A program made the translations under genes and the position numbers. 64,000 nucleotides of DNA from Bacteroidia bacterium (GTDB taxonomy: Bacteria; Bacteroidota; Ignavibacteria; UBA10030). Location of the stretch: the NCBI GenBank assembly GCA_022180565.1, contig BQML01000008.1:103414-167413 (forward strand). The letters are read 5' to 3'. This document shows, piece after piece, positions 18,080 to 29,500 of the stretch. The stretch's first letter is position 1, and each line of letters starts with the position of its first letter. The notes under the pieces are model-generated. The model worked only from the letters and a program-made list of their open reading frames with translations, was not told the origin of the DNA and ran no database searches.

Positions 18080-18931
18080 TCACGAAACGGGAATGACGAT
18101 GTTATCGATCAGCCTTGTTTTTCCGAAACGCACGGCCAGGGCAACCAGAATGTTGGGAGGATCAATCTTCTCCACTTCTTCAAATGTCTCGGGCCGGACG
18201 AAAGCAATATAATCCACGGCGGATACGCGCGCGTTCCAAAGGATTTCCTCCATGCCGCGCCGAATCGTCTCGACGGCCCTCTCTCCTTTCCGAACGGCGT
18301 CCTCGGCGAAACGAAGGCTCCTGAACAACGCAACGGCGTTCTTCCGTTCTTCCGGACTGAGATACACGTTCCTTGAACTCATGGCCAGACCGTCGGATTC
18401 ACGGACAATCGGGGCGATGATCAGCCGGATGTCGAGATTCATATCCTTCACCATCCTACTTATGATCGCCGCCTGTTGGGCATCTTTTTGACCGAACACC
18501 GCTACGTGCGGCTTCACAATGTGGAACAACTTCATTACGACTGTCGTGACCCCCCGAAAATGGGATGGGCGGAATGCACCCTCCAGAACCGTCGAAAGGC
18601 CCTCGGTGAAGACATACGTCTTGAACCCTGCAGGATACATCTCGTCCGCGGCGGGCATGAACAAAATGTCGGTCCCTGCCTGAGAGGCGAGACGTTTGTC
18701 CCTCTCCGTGTCGCGGGGATAGCGCTCAAAGTCCTCGCCCGGGCCGAACTGGGTCGGATTGACAAAGAGCGTCGTAACGACGACATCGGTTTCCTTCCGT
18801 GCCTGCGCGACAAGACTCAGGTGCCCGTCGTGCAAATACCCCATCGTTGGGACCACGCCTATCGTCGTGCCCCTCCGACGCAATTCTTCGGCGCGCGACT
18901 GCATTTCGCCGATGAGCGTGACGGTCTCCAT
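18080..18931 (-). CDS. panC: Pantoate--beta-alanine ligase
   Basis: 283 residues, full length. The HIGH-like MGYLHDGHLSLV is at about 30-41, FVNPTQFGPGEDFERYPR follows, then GQKDAQQAAIISRMV and the KMSKS-like MSSRNVYL. It joins pantoate and beta-alanine with ATP to make pantothenate, the precursor of coenzyme A. It starts 2 bases after the arginase gene. Confidence 0.96.
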   Translation of the reverse strand: METVTLIGEMQSRAEELRRRGTTIGVVPTMGYLHDGHLSLVAQARKETDVVVTTLFVNPTQFGPGEDFERYPRDTERDKRLASQAGTDILFMPAADEMYPAGFKTYVFTEGLSTVLEGAFRPSHFRGVTTVVMKLFHIVKPHVAVFGQKDAQQAAIISRMVKDMNLDIRLIIAPIVRESDGLAMSSRNVYLSPEERKNAVALFRSLRFAEDAVRKGERAVETIRRGMEEILWNARVSAVDYIAFVRPETFEEVEKIDPPNILVALAVRFGKTRLIDNIVIPVS

Positions 18932-18933
18932 GC

Positions 18934-19836
18934 TCAGATGATTTTCTTGCCGAAGCCCGATTGGATCAGTTCAACGGCAAACTCGGCGGACTGGTTCCTG
19001 TTATCCAGAATCGGGTTCACTTCCACCACCTCCAGAGAGGTCATTTTGCCTGATTCATTCAGCGTTTCCATGATCAGGTGAGCTTCGCGGTAATTCAATC
19101 CTCCTTTCACCGGCGTTCCCACGCCCGGCGCCACCTGAGGGTCCACGCCGTCAAGATCGAAGCTCACATGCAGGAGATCGACCTGGCGCAGACGCCGCAG
19201 TGCCCGCCCGATGACCACCGAAATCCCGTGCTTGTCGATATCTTCCATCGTGAAAATGTTGATCCCATACTGTTTGATCACCTTCCGCTCCCCTTCATCA
19301 AGATCCCGCGTACCGATCAGCACCACATCGCGGGGATCCACCTTTCGAAAATCCCCTCCGACGGACGTGAGCTCGATCGCTCCCATTCCGATCGAAGCGG
19401 CCAGGGGCATGCCGTGGATGTTTCCTGACGGCGTTGTTTCCGGCGTGTTGAGATCGCCGTGTGCGTCGATCCAGATCACGCCGAACCGTTTCCGATGCTT
19501 GCGGCAGTACGATGCAATGCCCGCAAGCGTCCCGATCGCGATGGAATGATCCCCGCCCAGGACGAGTGGAAAGCCGCCGGCGGAAAGCACTTTTTCTACT
19601 TTACCGTGAAGCAGGGTACAGGCGCGGACGATTTCCGGCAGGTACTTGAGCTTTTCGTTGCGGATTCTTTGAAGCTCGGGAGGTTTGATGCTAATGTCGC
19701 CCTCGTCGGCTACCTGGTGACCGAGGGCAATCAACTTCTCACTGAGTCCGGCGATGCGGATGGCGGATGGTCCCATATCGACCCCGCGCCGGCCGGCACC
19801 AAGATCCATGGGTACGCCAAGGATGTGTATCTTCAT
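18934..19836 (-). CDS. rocF: Arginase (ureohydrolase family)
   Basis: 300 residues, normal for bacterial arginase. The manganese ligands are in GGDHS (94-98), DAHGD (124-128) and the D227-x-D229 pair of SFDLDGVDP. The GTPVKGGLNYREA segment near the C-terminus is typical of arginase rather than agmatinase. It hydrolyses arginine to ornithine and urea. No urease or ornithine-catabolic gene lies nearby; instead it sits between panC and accD, 6 bases after accD. Formiminoglutamase activity cannot be excluded. Confidence 0.9.
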   Translation of the reverse strand: MKIHILGVPMDLGAGRRGVDMGPSAIRIAGLSEKLIALGHQVADEGDISIKPPELQRIRNEKLKYLPEIVRACTLLHGKVEKVLSAGGFPLVLGGDHSIAIGTLAGIASYCRKHRKRFGVIWIDAHGDLNTPETTPSGNIHGMPLAASIGMGAIELTSVGGDFRKVDPRDVVLIGTRDLDEGERKVIKQYGINIFTMEDIDKHGISVVIGRALRRLRQVDLLHVSFDLDGVDPQVAPGVGTPVKGGLNYREAHLIMETLNESGKMTSLEVVEVNPILDNRNQSAEFAVELIQSGFGKKII

Positions 19837-19842
19837 ACATGT

Positions 19843-20682
19843 TTAGTGAGCCAAAAGCGACAGGAGCTTTGAAACCGTCTCTTTCATTTCCTTCCGGTGA
19901 ACAACCATATCGAGGAATCCTTTTTCGAGGAGAAATTCCGCGCGCTGAAAACCTTTGGGCAAATCCTTGCCGATCGTTTGCTTGATCACGCGCGGGCCTG
20001 CAAAACCGATGAGCGCACCGGGCTCGGCAATGTTGACGTCGCCCAGCATCGCGTAACTGGCCGTCACACCTCCGGTCGTGGGGTCGGTCATAATCGAAAT
20101 ATAGGGAACACCGGCGTCCGACAACTGTGCAAGCTTGGCACTGGTTTTGGCCAACTGCATCAGGGAGAGAGCCGCTTCCATCATGCGTGCCCCGCCGCTG
20201 GAAGAGACAATGATAAGAGGATGGCGCGTCTTCATGGCCTTGTTGATCGCCCGGGCGATCTTCTCGCCCACAACCGACCCCATGCTCCCGCCGATGAACG
20301 CAAAATCCATGCAGGCAACAACAACGGGTTGTTTATCGATCTTCCCGGTACCGGTCCTCACCGCATCGGTCAACCCGGTCTTCTTCATCGTTTCCTTCAA
20401 CCGGTCGGAGTACTTTTTTGTATCCACGAATCCGAGAGGGTCGGTGGAATGCAACTTTTTGTCCATCTCGCTGAAAGAACCGTCATCGAGCAAGAGATTG
20501 AGATATTCACGGCTGCCGACTCGAAAGTGAAACGAGCATTTTGCACAGGTGAAGAGATTCTGCTCAAGCTGACGGCGGTGAATGATCTCTCCGCAACCCC
20601 CGCACTTCGTCCACAGGCCGTCCGGCGTCTCCTTCTTTCCCTGGGAAACGATGTTTTCTTTTGAACGTCGAAACCACGCCAT
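19843..20682 (-). CDS. accD: Acetyl-CoA carboxylase carboxyltransferase subunit beta
   Basis: 279 residues. The N-terminal zinc ribbon uses C27, C30, C46 and C49. The carboxyltransferase domain shows [16 protein letters not shown], the [17 protein letters not shown] oxyanion loop and [14 protein letters not shown]. Together with AccA, which is not in the window, it transfers the carboxyl group from biotin to acetyl-CoA to form malonyl-CoA. It starts 17 bases after tsaB. Confidence 0.97.
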   Translation of the reverse strand: MAWFRRSKENIVSQGKKETPDGLWTKCGGCGEIIHRRQLEQNLFTCAKCSFHFRVGSREYLNLLLDDGSFSEMDKKLHSTDPLGFVDTKKYSDRLKETMKKTGLTDAVRTGTGKIDKQPVVVACMDFAFIGGSMGSVVGEKIARAINKAMKTRHPLIIVSSSGGARMMEAALSLMQLAKTSAKLAQLSDAGVPYISIMTDPTTGGVTASYAMLGDVNIAEPGALIGFAGPRVIKQTIGKDLPKGFQRAEFLLEKGFLDMVVHRKEMKETVSKLLSLLAH

Positions 20683-20699
20683 GGTCTACTCCTTCCTTG

Positions 20700-21386
20700 T
20701 TACGTGGAAGAGCGAGGTTGCTTCGGAACAAAATTCTTCAAATAGAGCGGCTCAACAACAGCGGGATCACTCCACTGACCCCGCTTTGCCTTCTCTACCC
20801 CGAGAGTCGCGATCAGATCCCCGCGAAAATGATCCTCGGCTTCCTCCACGGCAAGAACACCACTTCCAAGCTCCCCGCGTACCACAGACGAATCGGTCAC
20901 AACCACAAGCCTCTTCACGGGCTCCACCTCGGCCCGGAGCTCGCCGGCCTGGCGGAGGAGCACCTCTCCCGCCGGGCTGACCGCGCCGTCCCTCACTGTA
21001 AACATCCCCCAATAAAAATCCCCTTTTTTTGCGTCTAATGCCACTAGTATTTTCCCCGCTCCCGCATGCTTTTGTGCGGCAGAGACCGCGACCGCGAAAA
21101 ACGTGGGGATTGGGATCAGAGGAATCCTCAGGGCAAAGCAGAGTCCTTTTGCCGCGCTCATCCCGATGCGAAGACCCGTGAATGAACCGGGGCCCGAAGA
21201 CACTGCAATCGCACCAACCTCGCGCAGGGAAATCCGCGCTTTGGCGAGAACCGAGCGGATCAGAGGAGGAAGTTTTTCGGAATGAACGGTTGACAACGGT
21301 ACTGACTCCCCTGCACGCGGGCCGGCCTCATCGGCAATGCCGACGGAACAGAGCGGAGATGCCGTCTCGAGACCCAGAACAATCAT
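20700..21386 (-). CDS. tsaB: tRNA threonylcarbamoyladenosine biosynthesis protein TsaB
   Basis: 228 residues. It has the ASKHA-fold opening VLGLETASPLCSVGIAD, VSSGPGSFTGLRIGMSAAKGLCFAL in the middle and VALDAKKGDFYWGMF further on. TsaB is the inactive paralogue that scaffolds TsaD and TsaE during t6A37 tRNA modification. The gene overlaps tsaE by 4 bases. Confidence 0.94.
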   Translation of the reverse strand: MIVLGLETASPLCSVGIADEAGPRAGESVPLSTVHSEKLPPLIRSVLAKARISLREVGAIAVSSGPGSFTGLRIGMSAAKGLCFALRIPLIPIPTFFAVAVSAAQKHAGAGKILVALDAKKGDFYWGMFTVRDGAVSPAGEVLLRQAGELRAEVEPVKRLVVVTDSSVVRGELGSGVLAVEEAEDHFRGDLIATLGVEKAKRGQWSDPAVVEPLYLKNFVPKQPRSST

Positions 21387-21856
21387 CGGCCCACCCTTGC
21401 ACCCTGCGTAGCGGTGATCACACGCTCGATGATAATTTCGCGGTCGTTCTCGCCCACCCCCGCAGTAAGATGAACATCAATGCGGCGCGGCGGAAGGAGC
21501 GGACCAAGGCGCTCAGCCCACTCCACGACCACAAGTCCATCGCCGAAGAACAGCTCCTCATACCCGAGGTCGAGCACTTCTTCGGGCGACCCTACCCGGT
21601 AGAGGTCAAGATGATGGATGAACAATTCCCTGCCACTCCGATCGCGTCCGCGGTATCGGTGGAGAAGTACAAAGGTCGGACTGGAAACGTTTTCGGAAAC
21701 CCCGAATGCTTCGCACAGACCCTTGACGAATTGGGTTTTTCCCGTACCGAGGTCTCCGTACAGGGCCACAACATCGCCGCGTCGCAGTTCGGCCCCGCAA
21801 GCCGCTGCCACCTTTCGCGTCTCTCCTTCAGACGTCGTTCGATATCGTCCTGTCAT
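21383..21856 (-). CDS. tsaE: tRNA threonylcarbamoyladenosine biosynthesis ATPase TsaE
   Basis: 157 residues. The Walker A GDLGTGKT lies at 34-41, followed by SSPTFVLLHRY and the HHLDLYR segment; VVVEWAERL closes the core. TsaE is the ATPase of the t6A complex. It overlaps tsaB and porX by 4 bases each, so the T9SS regulator and the tRNA-modification genes are translated from one transcript. Confidence 0.94.
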   Translation of the reverse strand: MTGRYRTTSEGETRKVAAACGAELRRGDVVALYGDLGTGKTQFVKGLCEAFGVSENVSSPTFVLLHRYRGRDRSGRELFIHHLDLYRVGSPEEVLDLGYEELFFGDGLVVVEWAERLGPLLPPRRIDVHLTAGVGENDREIIIERVITATQGARVGR

Positions 21857-23427
21857 GCGGGTTTTGGCCGAAGCGTGGCGACGGGCAGAATCATTTCTTC
21901 CATGGAAATCCCGCCATGCTGGAAGCTATCGCGATACTGATTGAGATACCGGTGGTAGTCGGTGGGAAAGACAAAATAGTAGTCTTCCCGCGCAAGGACG
22001 TAGTTGGTCGTGACGCTTCCCCGGGGCAGTTTGAAATCTGCCGGATTCTTCACAAACACGGCCTGACGGTCATCCACCTTGAGGTTCCGGCCGTACTTGT
22101 ATCTGAGATTGGTCGATGCCTCGCGGTCGCCGATGATCTTCGATCCCCGCAAACATCGGATACTGCCATGATCCGTGGTAATCACGATCGTCACATTCTT
22201 CTGACCGGCCAGGGTTCTGAGCATGGCAAAAAGGGACGAATGCTGAAACCAGGCCCTGGTCAACGATCGATAGGCCGGCTCGTCGGGAGCGATCTCCTTC
22301 AAGAGCGGAGAATCCGATCTGCCATGAGCAAGCATGTCGATGAAGTTCACCACAATGGCCGTCAGTCTGCCAGACAGATAAGAAAGAATATTATGCTCCA
22401 CCTGCCTTCCGAATTCCGCATCGAGAATCTTCAGGTATTTGCTCTCCGGCTTTCCCGGGACCTTCTTCCGCTCGAGGAGGCTATCCAGCAGGAGGTGCTC
22501 ATCTCGGTTTCGGCTCTTTTCATCGTCCCCTCCTGCTCCCCAAAGATCCGGAAACCGATGCTCGAGATCGAGCGGAAACAGTCCGCTGAAGATCGCGTTC
22601 CGGGAGTAGGGCGTCGCGGTGGGAAGAATGCTGTAGTAGAGATCGCGTTCGATGGTGTAGTGCTCCCTCAGCATTTCCTCCATGATGAGCCACTGATCGA
22701 GCCGCAGACAGTCGATCACCAGGAACAAGACCGGGGACCGGCCGGTGATGTGAGGCAGGACGTATCGCTCGATAAGGTCAACGGAAAGAGCGGGCCTGTT
22801 CGGGGGAGATGTTTCCAGCCACCCGCGATAGGACTGTTCAATGAAACGGGCGAACGCGGCATTGGCCTCCCGTTTCTGATCCTGCAGCGTCTGGCGAAGA
22901 CCCAGGTCCGGATGCGCATCCAGTTCCACGTCCCACACGGTGATCTTCTGATAGAGCTCCCGCCAGTCCCGATCGTCCATCGGTCCGTTCAGGCGAAAAG
23001 TGATGTTGCGAAATTCTTGGATATAATCGCGCGACACTGCTTCCCCGGCAATCTTCTTCGCTTCGAGAATCTTTTTGACGGCGGCAAGCACCTGGCTCGG
23101 GTTGACCGGTTTGGTAAGGTAATCGCTGATCTTCACGCCGATTGCCTCCTCCATCAGGCTTTCAGCCTCGTTCTTGGTGATCAACACAACCGGAAGGGCC
23201 GGCGCAATATCCTTCATTTCGGCCAACGTCTGGAGCCCTCCCCGGCCGGGCATCATTTCGTCCAGGAACACGAGGTCGAACCCCCCTGTACGGACGAGTT
23301 GGATGGCGTCCTCACCGTTGGTGGCCGTCTCCACCTGATACCCCTTCTGCTCCAGCAGGAGAACGTGTGCTTTTAACAAGTCGATTTCGTCATCGACCCA
23401 GAGGATCTTGCGCTTCAGAGCAGTCAT
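21853..23427 (-). CDS. porX: PorX-like response regulator with PglZ/alkaline phosphatase-like domain
   Basis: 524 residues. The receiver domain has the acidic pair D12-D13 and phospho-acceptor D56 in VFLDEMMPG, with K106-region SDYLTKPVNP. After a helical linker (about 125-210) comes a PglZ-type alkaline phosphatase-superfamily domain with FLVIDCLRLDQW, TATPYSRNAIFSGLFP, INFIDMLAHGR-like VNFIDMLAHGR and TTDHGS metal-site texts. This pairing is that of PorX, which with PorY controls T9SS genes and hydrolyses cyclic or linear oligoadenylates in characterised species. It lies 114 bases downstream of sprA on the same strand. No PorY or SigP is in the window. Confidence 0.92.
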   Translation of the reverse strand: MTALKRKILWVDDEIDLLKAHVLLLEQKGYQVETATNGEDAIQLVRTGGFDLVFLDEMMPGRGGLQTLAEMKDIAPALPVVLITKNEAESLMEEAIGVKISDYLTKPVNPSQVLAAVKKILEAKKIAGEAVSRDYIQEFRNITFRLNGPMDDRDWRELYQKITVWDVELDAHPDLGLRQTLQDQKREANAAFARFIEQSYRGWLETSPPNRPALSVDLIERYVLPHITGRSPVLFLVIDCLRLDQWLIMEEMLREHYTIERDLYYSILPTATPYSRNAIFSGLFPLDLEHRFPDLWGAGGDDEKSRNRDEHLLLDSLLERKKVPGKPESKYLKILDAEFGRQVEHNILSYLSGRLTAIVVNFIDMLAHGRSDSPLLKEIAPDEPAYRSLTRAWFQHSSLFAMLRTLAGQKNVTIVITTDHGSIRCLRGSKIIGDREASTNLRYKYGRNLKVDDRQAVFVKNPADFKLPRGSVTTNYVLAREDYYFVFPTDYHRYLNQYRDSFQHGGISMEEMILPVATLRPKPA

Positions 23428-23541
23428 GGAAGAAACAAACTACGGATAATTGAGGATTGGGACAACATCATCCGACACTCCGCCCCGCCCCAACGGGCTG
23501 GAGACAAGACGCTTCGGGGGCAAAGTCAGGCTCCGGGAACC

Positions 23542-26500
23542 TTAGGATATCTGCACGCGAATGTCCAGGCCGCCCTCGTTGATTGTCGACCCGGGAATAA
23601 GGGAGCCACCTTCGTCGGGTTTCAGACGCGTGTACTTGTAGTAGATCGAAGCAGTGACGCGGGAACTCAGAATATAGCGGATGCGTGGTTCGATGATCGT
23701 TCGGACCGTTCCACCGAGGGGATCGCCATCCTCCTTGAAGAACAGCCGGCTGAAATCGTACACCCGCCTGTTGTTCTTCGAATAGCTGTAGGAAAAGCTG
23801 ACATCAAGATCGTTCGACAAGGAAAGTCCAAAGAACGGGAACTCAAAACCCCGCCGTGAATAATTGGCGGAGATGGTAATATCGTTGGCATGTGATTCGC
23901 TGATAGTCTGAATGGCCGGCGAGAGATCATACGACGTTGTTGAACTGAACCGGATGTTTCCGGTCAGGTTGCCGTTGCCCACGGGCTTGAAGGTAACCGT
24001 GATGCCGACGAGAGGCGTGAAGCCGTACACGACACTCTCGGATTCCGTTACCTCTCCTCCGGTGGGGGTCAAGCGCCAACGGCGGCGGAATGTAGAGCTG
24101 TAGGAGTGATCCAGGGCGACGCTGGATGCAAATCCGGAAAAGAGCGGAAGCTTTTCCAGCCCATCCCAACGGATGGACCAGTTCGGTCGGGGCATTAGGG
24201 CGCTGATCAGGTTCTTGCCGAACGGAACCGCCTCCATGCCCTCCTCGAATGCCTGAATCAACTTCAGATCCTCGCCGCGCCGGTCTGCGAGATTTCCCTT
24301 GAGAAACTCGAAGCGCTTGTTGACCTCCGCAATGCCCGTCTTGAACAGTTTGAAGATTGAGCTGTTCGGGAACGTGATGAACGACCGGGACAGCTCTCCC
24401 GTCACTGTGCGGCTGACCTCCGTGGGAACTCCAACCGAATCCGTTCTGATGGTGCGGTTCAGATTGTAGGACCATCCCAGCGTCCAGTTCAGGTCCAGGC
24501 GCGCACCCTGCCAAAGACGGCGTGAGGTACGCATGGAAAGATTGTTGGTTTGGGAATAGATATCGGATAAGGTCCCGTTCGGAGCCCGCAGTCCCGGACG
24601 CGACGAACCCGTGAAGAACGGAAACGTCCCCTTGGTACCGATCACGACGTCGCCATGGGGATCCGAGGACAAGCCCAATTGGTAGAGGAGCGAGGGTCCG
24701 TGCCGGGCAGAGGATCCCTGAATGAACGGCACGCGACCGAACACATTGAGGAATCCTGTGTTCCCCACCACACCGCTGTTACGGGCGGAGTTGGAATGGG
24801 TTAGCGACAGAGTGAGTCGATCCCAATCGAAGAAGGGGAATTTGATCAGAATGCGCGAGATCTGATCAATCCTCCGGCCGATGCCCAGGCCTGACGTGTC
24901 CGCGGGAGCCGCAGGGCTCTGCGGAGGCCAGATCTCGTCGCCCAGTACTCTCAGATTGATATCGAGGGAAGCGGACGATGAGACGTTTCGTCCCGCCGAG
25001 CGGCCCAATGGACCTGCCTGGAGAGAGTTCACCCAGTCGTAGGTGCTCGAATAGCGGAACGAAGGGGAGAGAATCTTGTCGAGTTTCCAAATCCCCGGTA
25101 CGACCATCCTTGTGCTCAGGGCGACATTCTGTCGGAATGAACGGTTCAATCCGAAGTCGATCAAACCTGCTCCTCCGAACATATCCCCTATGATCTCAAA
25201 GAGAGATCGTTGTCGTCCGTACTGATCAAGTTCGAAATGGACGAGACTGCTCGTGACGTCGGCGGAATAATCAATGGTCGGATTGATGTATCCTCCGTCC
25301 ACGAGCGGCCACGAAAAGGACATCTGCCGCGTGGATTCGAAATTTCGCACCACGGGACGATCCGAGGACTGTCCCCGGATGCGTTCGCGCGTGCGCGATC
25401 GCGCAAAAGTAGTTGCCAGCGTAAGGTTGCGGGGCAGATAGAACAGCCGTACTGCTTTGAAAGGACTGAAGAGAAAAAACTCTCCCAAGGGCGAAAACGG
25501 CTGGATGGAGTTCTCTGAACCGAACTGGAGTCCGTAGTTCAACCGGAAGTTCCATGCCCAGGAACGGAATCGTTCGGTCGTCGGGGTTCGTCGCTCCGTG
25601 CTGGAATAGGAGTAGGAGAAACTCATTTTGTTAATAGTCTCTTCGACCAGCCAGAAGTTTGAGGGAATTTTCAGCTGGAGCGCCGGAAATGCATACGACT
25701 CGGTGATATTCAGCGTCTGGGCTTCCGTTTGCACGGCAGAGGCCCGACGTTCCGCTTCCTCCCCTGATCCCCCCTCGGAGACAGCACGATCCGAGGTTCT
25801 CTGCGCCGCTTTGTCCACCAGAATGTCCGTTCCCGGAACATAGCGCGGTGTGCTGAGCCCTTCGGAATGGCTGTACGTGAATGTCGCGCGCGATCCGGTC
25901 CAGCTTGAAGGCAGGAATTTTTCAAGAGCCACCTGGGTATTAACCGACCAGTTGCGCTCGTCAATCCGCGAGCCAAAATGCTGTTCAAGTCCGTGAAAAA
26001 ACGGATCGCGTCGTGTCAAGCCAACGCCAATCGTCGCCACGTCGGCCAACCTGATCGTCGCGTCCGCCCTGTATGCCCACCCCGGTGTATCGTCCACGTC
26101 GGAAAGACGTAATTCGTTGACCCACACTTCTCCATTGACCACCGTCGTGCCTTTCCCCGCGGGGTTCTCGACTCCGAGAACCAATTCCGTGATGCGGTTC
26201 AGCGAAGGATTGCCGAATACGCGGTACACGGCGCCATCAGGCCCTCCGGGGACGGGAACCGAAACGATCGCCGTGGCGCTGTCGCGGTCCAACTTGAAGG
26301 CCGTCAAATCCGCGAACCGGATCGTGATCCAGTTTGCAGGGTGCCATCCCGGCCTGATGGGCGCCCGGTATTCATAGTAGTTCAGAGAATCCGAGCCGAA
26401 ACGGAAGAAAAACTCCGCGTCGTAGTTCGAGGTGTCGACATACTGCATGTAAAAACCGGGACGTTCATCGCCGTGAACGAACAGCTTCAGGGTCCGGTAG

Positions 26501-29500
26501 TTCAGCACATCGAGCGGCCTTGCAATGAGCTTCTTGAAGGCACGCTTGGATTGTCCGTCTGCCAGATTCGTGATCTGCATCGCCAACGACTGCTCGTTGC
26601 CTTCGATGACCTGATCAGGCCGCGTTCGGTCCAGAGGACGCCTCACACCCGGAGGCGACGTGTAAGAGGGATTTTCCTCGATGCCGACATTGCTCAGCCG
26701 GAAATCATCGTCGTTCTTATCCACTTTTTCCCACTGATTCCCTACGAGGTTGAACTCCGTTACCTTCACATGGAGGTCCTTCTCGGCACCCGTCACCCAC
26801 ATCCGCATGGTCTCGACGTTGGTCAGTGACGGTGTTCCCACCTGACGTGTGAATTCCTTGATCGGAATGCGGAGTTGATACCAGCCGGTACCCGGCTCCC
26901 CGCCGGTCACGTATTTCTTGAACCCCGTGCTTGTCGTGTCGAGATCAATTTCATACTCAAAATAGCTCTCCGCACGATCGACAACATTGTTGTTGTTCAA
27001 ATCTTCCGTATCCGGATACTGCCCGCCCTGGGCACTTGCGACGTAATTTCCCTCCGTACCATGTTTGCCCAGATAATCCTCCGGATCGAACGATCCCTGG
27101 ACCTCCCTGACATAGTTATCGCCGGAGGGATCGCCGTTGAACTCCGGATATTTTGCCACAAACGCGGCAAACGCCACCCTTTCCTGCGCATCCGACAGCA
27201 TATCCAATCCCAAATCCGACGAAATATCCATCACGCCTGTTTTGATCCTCCCGCCCAATCCGTCTTCGGTGTTCAGGATCCGGTTGGGGATTACATCTTC
27301 GCTGACGGTACCCAAATCGATATTCAGGCGTGCCCCCGGCGCCTCCTCTTCCACTCGTATCCACATCTCGATGAATGTGATGTTCTCATCAAGGAGGTTG
27401 GCCGTGATGGTGCTCAGAGGACGCATGACCCCGGCCCATCCCTTCGCCGGCTGGGCGTACAGGCTGTCCTCCAGATTCATCGAATAGTTGAATGCGCCGC
27501 GGGCAGACGGGCGGAAGAACAGATTCAGTGTCGTTACGTTGTCCTCCGCCGCTGACCGTGTCTGCCTCGTCGGCCAGATCTCGGAGACCAGGACGTCGAT
27601 GGGAAGGATGTTGAACCAGGCCAGACGGGCCTTGAACTCCATTTTTGACGTGTCGGGGAGGAGGTTCTGACGAACGAGAGGATTCGAGAGATCAATGAAG
27701 CCATTGGGCGGAACCGCATACGGATCAATCGTCGAGATGTAGGCCGGCGGACTGGCGTCTCTCCAGGCACCATCCCCAATCTGCAGAGGAATGGTCCGCC
27801 GGACACCCTCGAAATCGTCGATGTACGCCACCCCCACGTCGCCGTCCTGACTGATCGTGCTCTTGCGCGTGTTCGGATCTGGAAGCATATACGCGGCCTC
27901 TCCGCGGAGCGTGATGCTCGACGGCGCGTTGGTCCTGATGCCCGGCAGCCAGTTCAACGCACGCGTAATATCGTCAAGCTGGACGGTTGTACCGCCGTCA
28001 AACCCCATGATCGTGTTGCTGATCGGCTCCTCGTTCAGACGAACCTTGTCGTTCAAGCTCTCTTGATTCAGGTTCATGATCGTGAAGCCCAACTGTGAGG
28101 TCTTACTCATCTGTAATTCAGCCCGCGCACCGAGAAGTGCCTTGGACGCCAGCTGAAACAGATCGTTCGCCTCGTAGTTGATCTGAAGGTTGGTGCCGGG
28201 GACAAGGTAGACCGGATTGAGAATGACGACTGTTCCTGTCAGGTAATCCACCGTGTAATCCTCGTTCCGTTTCAGTTCTGTGGTGCCGGCCCGGACGCTG
28301 ACACTCCCTTCGGCCACGTTGAACCCCAGATTGAACTTTGACTGTGTACTGGAAATGATCGAGCCTTCAATCGTGAAGCGCTCCACTTTGCTGGTCTGTG
28401 CCCCGTTGTAGGTTGTATCATAAAGAATATCCACCGCGAACGAATCCGCCAGCGCGCGCACAGCCGCACGCTCCTGGGGCGTGCCCGGCGCGAACAGTTC
28501 CTCAAACCGTGATCGGATGTTCTCCGCAAAGGGTTCCAGCGTCGGGAACACCACCTCCCCGCGTTTCGTGTCGATCGTGACCCCCGGATCAAAATCGAAC
28601 CTCTTATCCTCCCCCTCAGCGCCGGTGTCGTTGTTGTACAGGTCGAGCCCGAACAGATTGAGAAGGCTGATCGACTTCCCATTGACCTCGATAACATCGA
28701 GCGGATTACCGCCCGACAGGCGGTAGTTGATCTGAAGATTGAAATTCTCGCTTGAGATGTCCCTCCCCCCCAATGAATAGATGTTCTTGAGCATCAGGTC
28801 CCATGCCGGTTGCATGCCAGGATGCAGGTTCTTGGGTTTGACGAGTTTCAGAATGAGCGGAAGGGATCTCGCCGTGTCCTTGGATTCAAACGTTCCGATA
28901 TCAATATTGGGGGGGAGCGTGTACGCCACGGCAATGATCTGCGCGGGCTGGACTGCCTTGTTCAACGAGATCGTGCCCAGGTTGGGATTCCAGGTAAAAT
29001 CCACGTTCTGAACAAGCTTCTTGAACCTGCCGACTTCGACAATTCCGGGCAGAGTCACAATCTCACTCCCTCGCGCCGCCCGGTTGTTCTGGTAGAAGAG
29101 TACACTGTCCCTGCTGATGAACGCCACAGCGTCGCGATCGGTCGGATCGAACACGGATTCGACTTTTGATACCCAAACCTCGAGATCCAGGATTTGCACG
29201 GCCGGATCCACTTCCAGCGGGCGTTTTTTGTATGCCGCCTCGTAGTGGGCACGGTAGAGCGTATCGACAAAAAAGTGGTCGCGTGAGTATTCATAGAGCT
29301 TCTTTTCGAACGGCGTGGATCGTTGACCGCTGGAAACCGAAATCTCCTTCGGCTGGCCCCGCTTCTGTGATGCAAGCGCCGTCAGCTTCAGCGGACCGAA
29401 CTGCATACCGGCCTTCACGCCGAAGAGAGCCTGGCTGCTCGTAACAAACGAAGAGTTCGTTTGCAACGACACATTCCCCGCCTCCACGCTTTGGATAATC

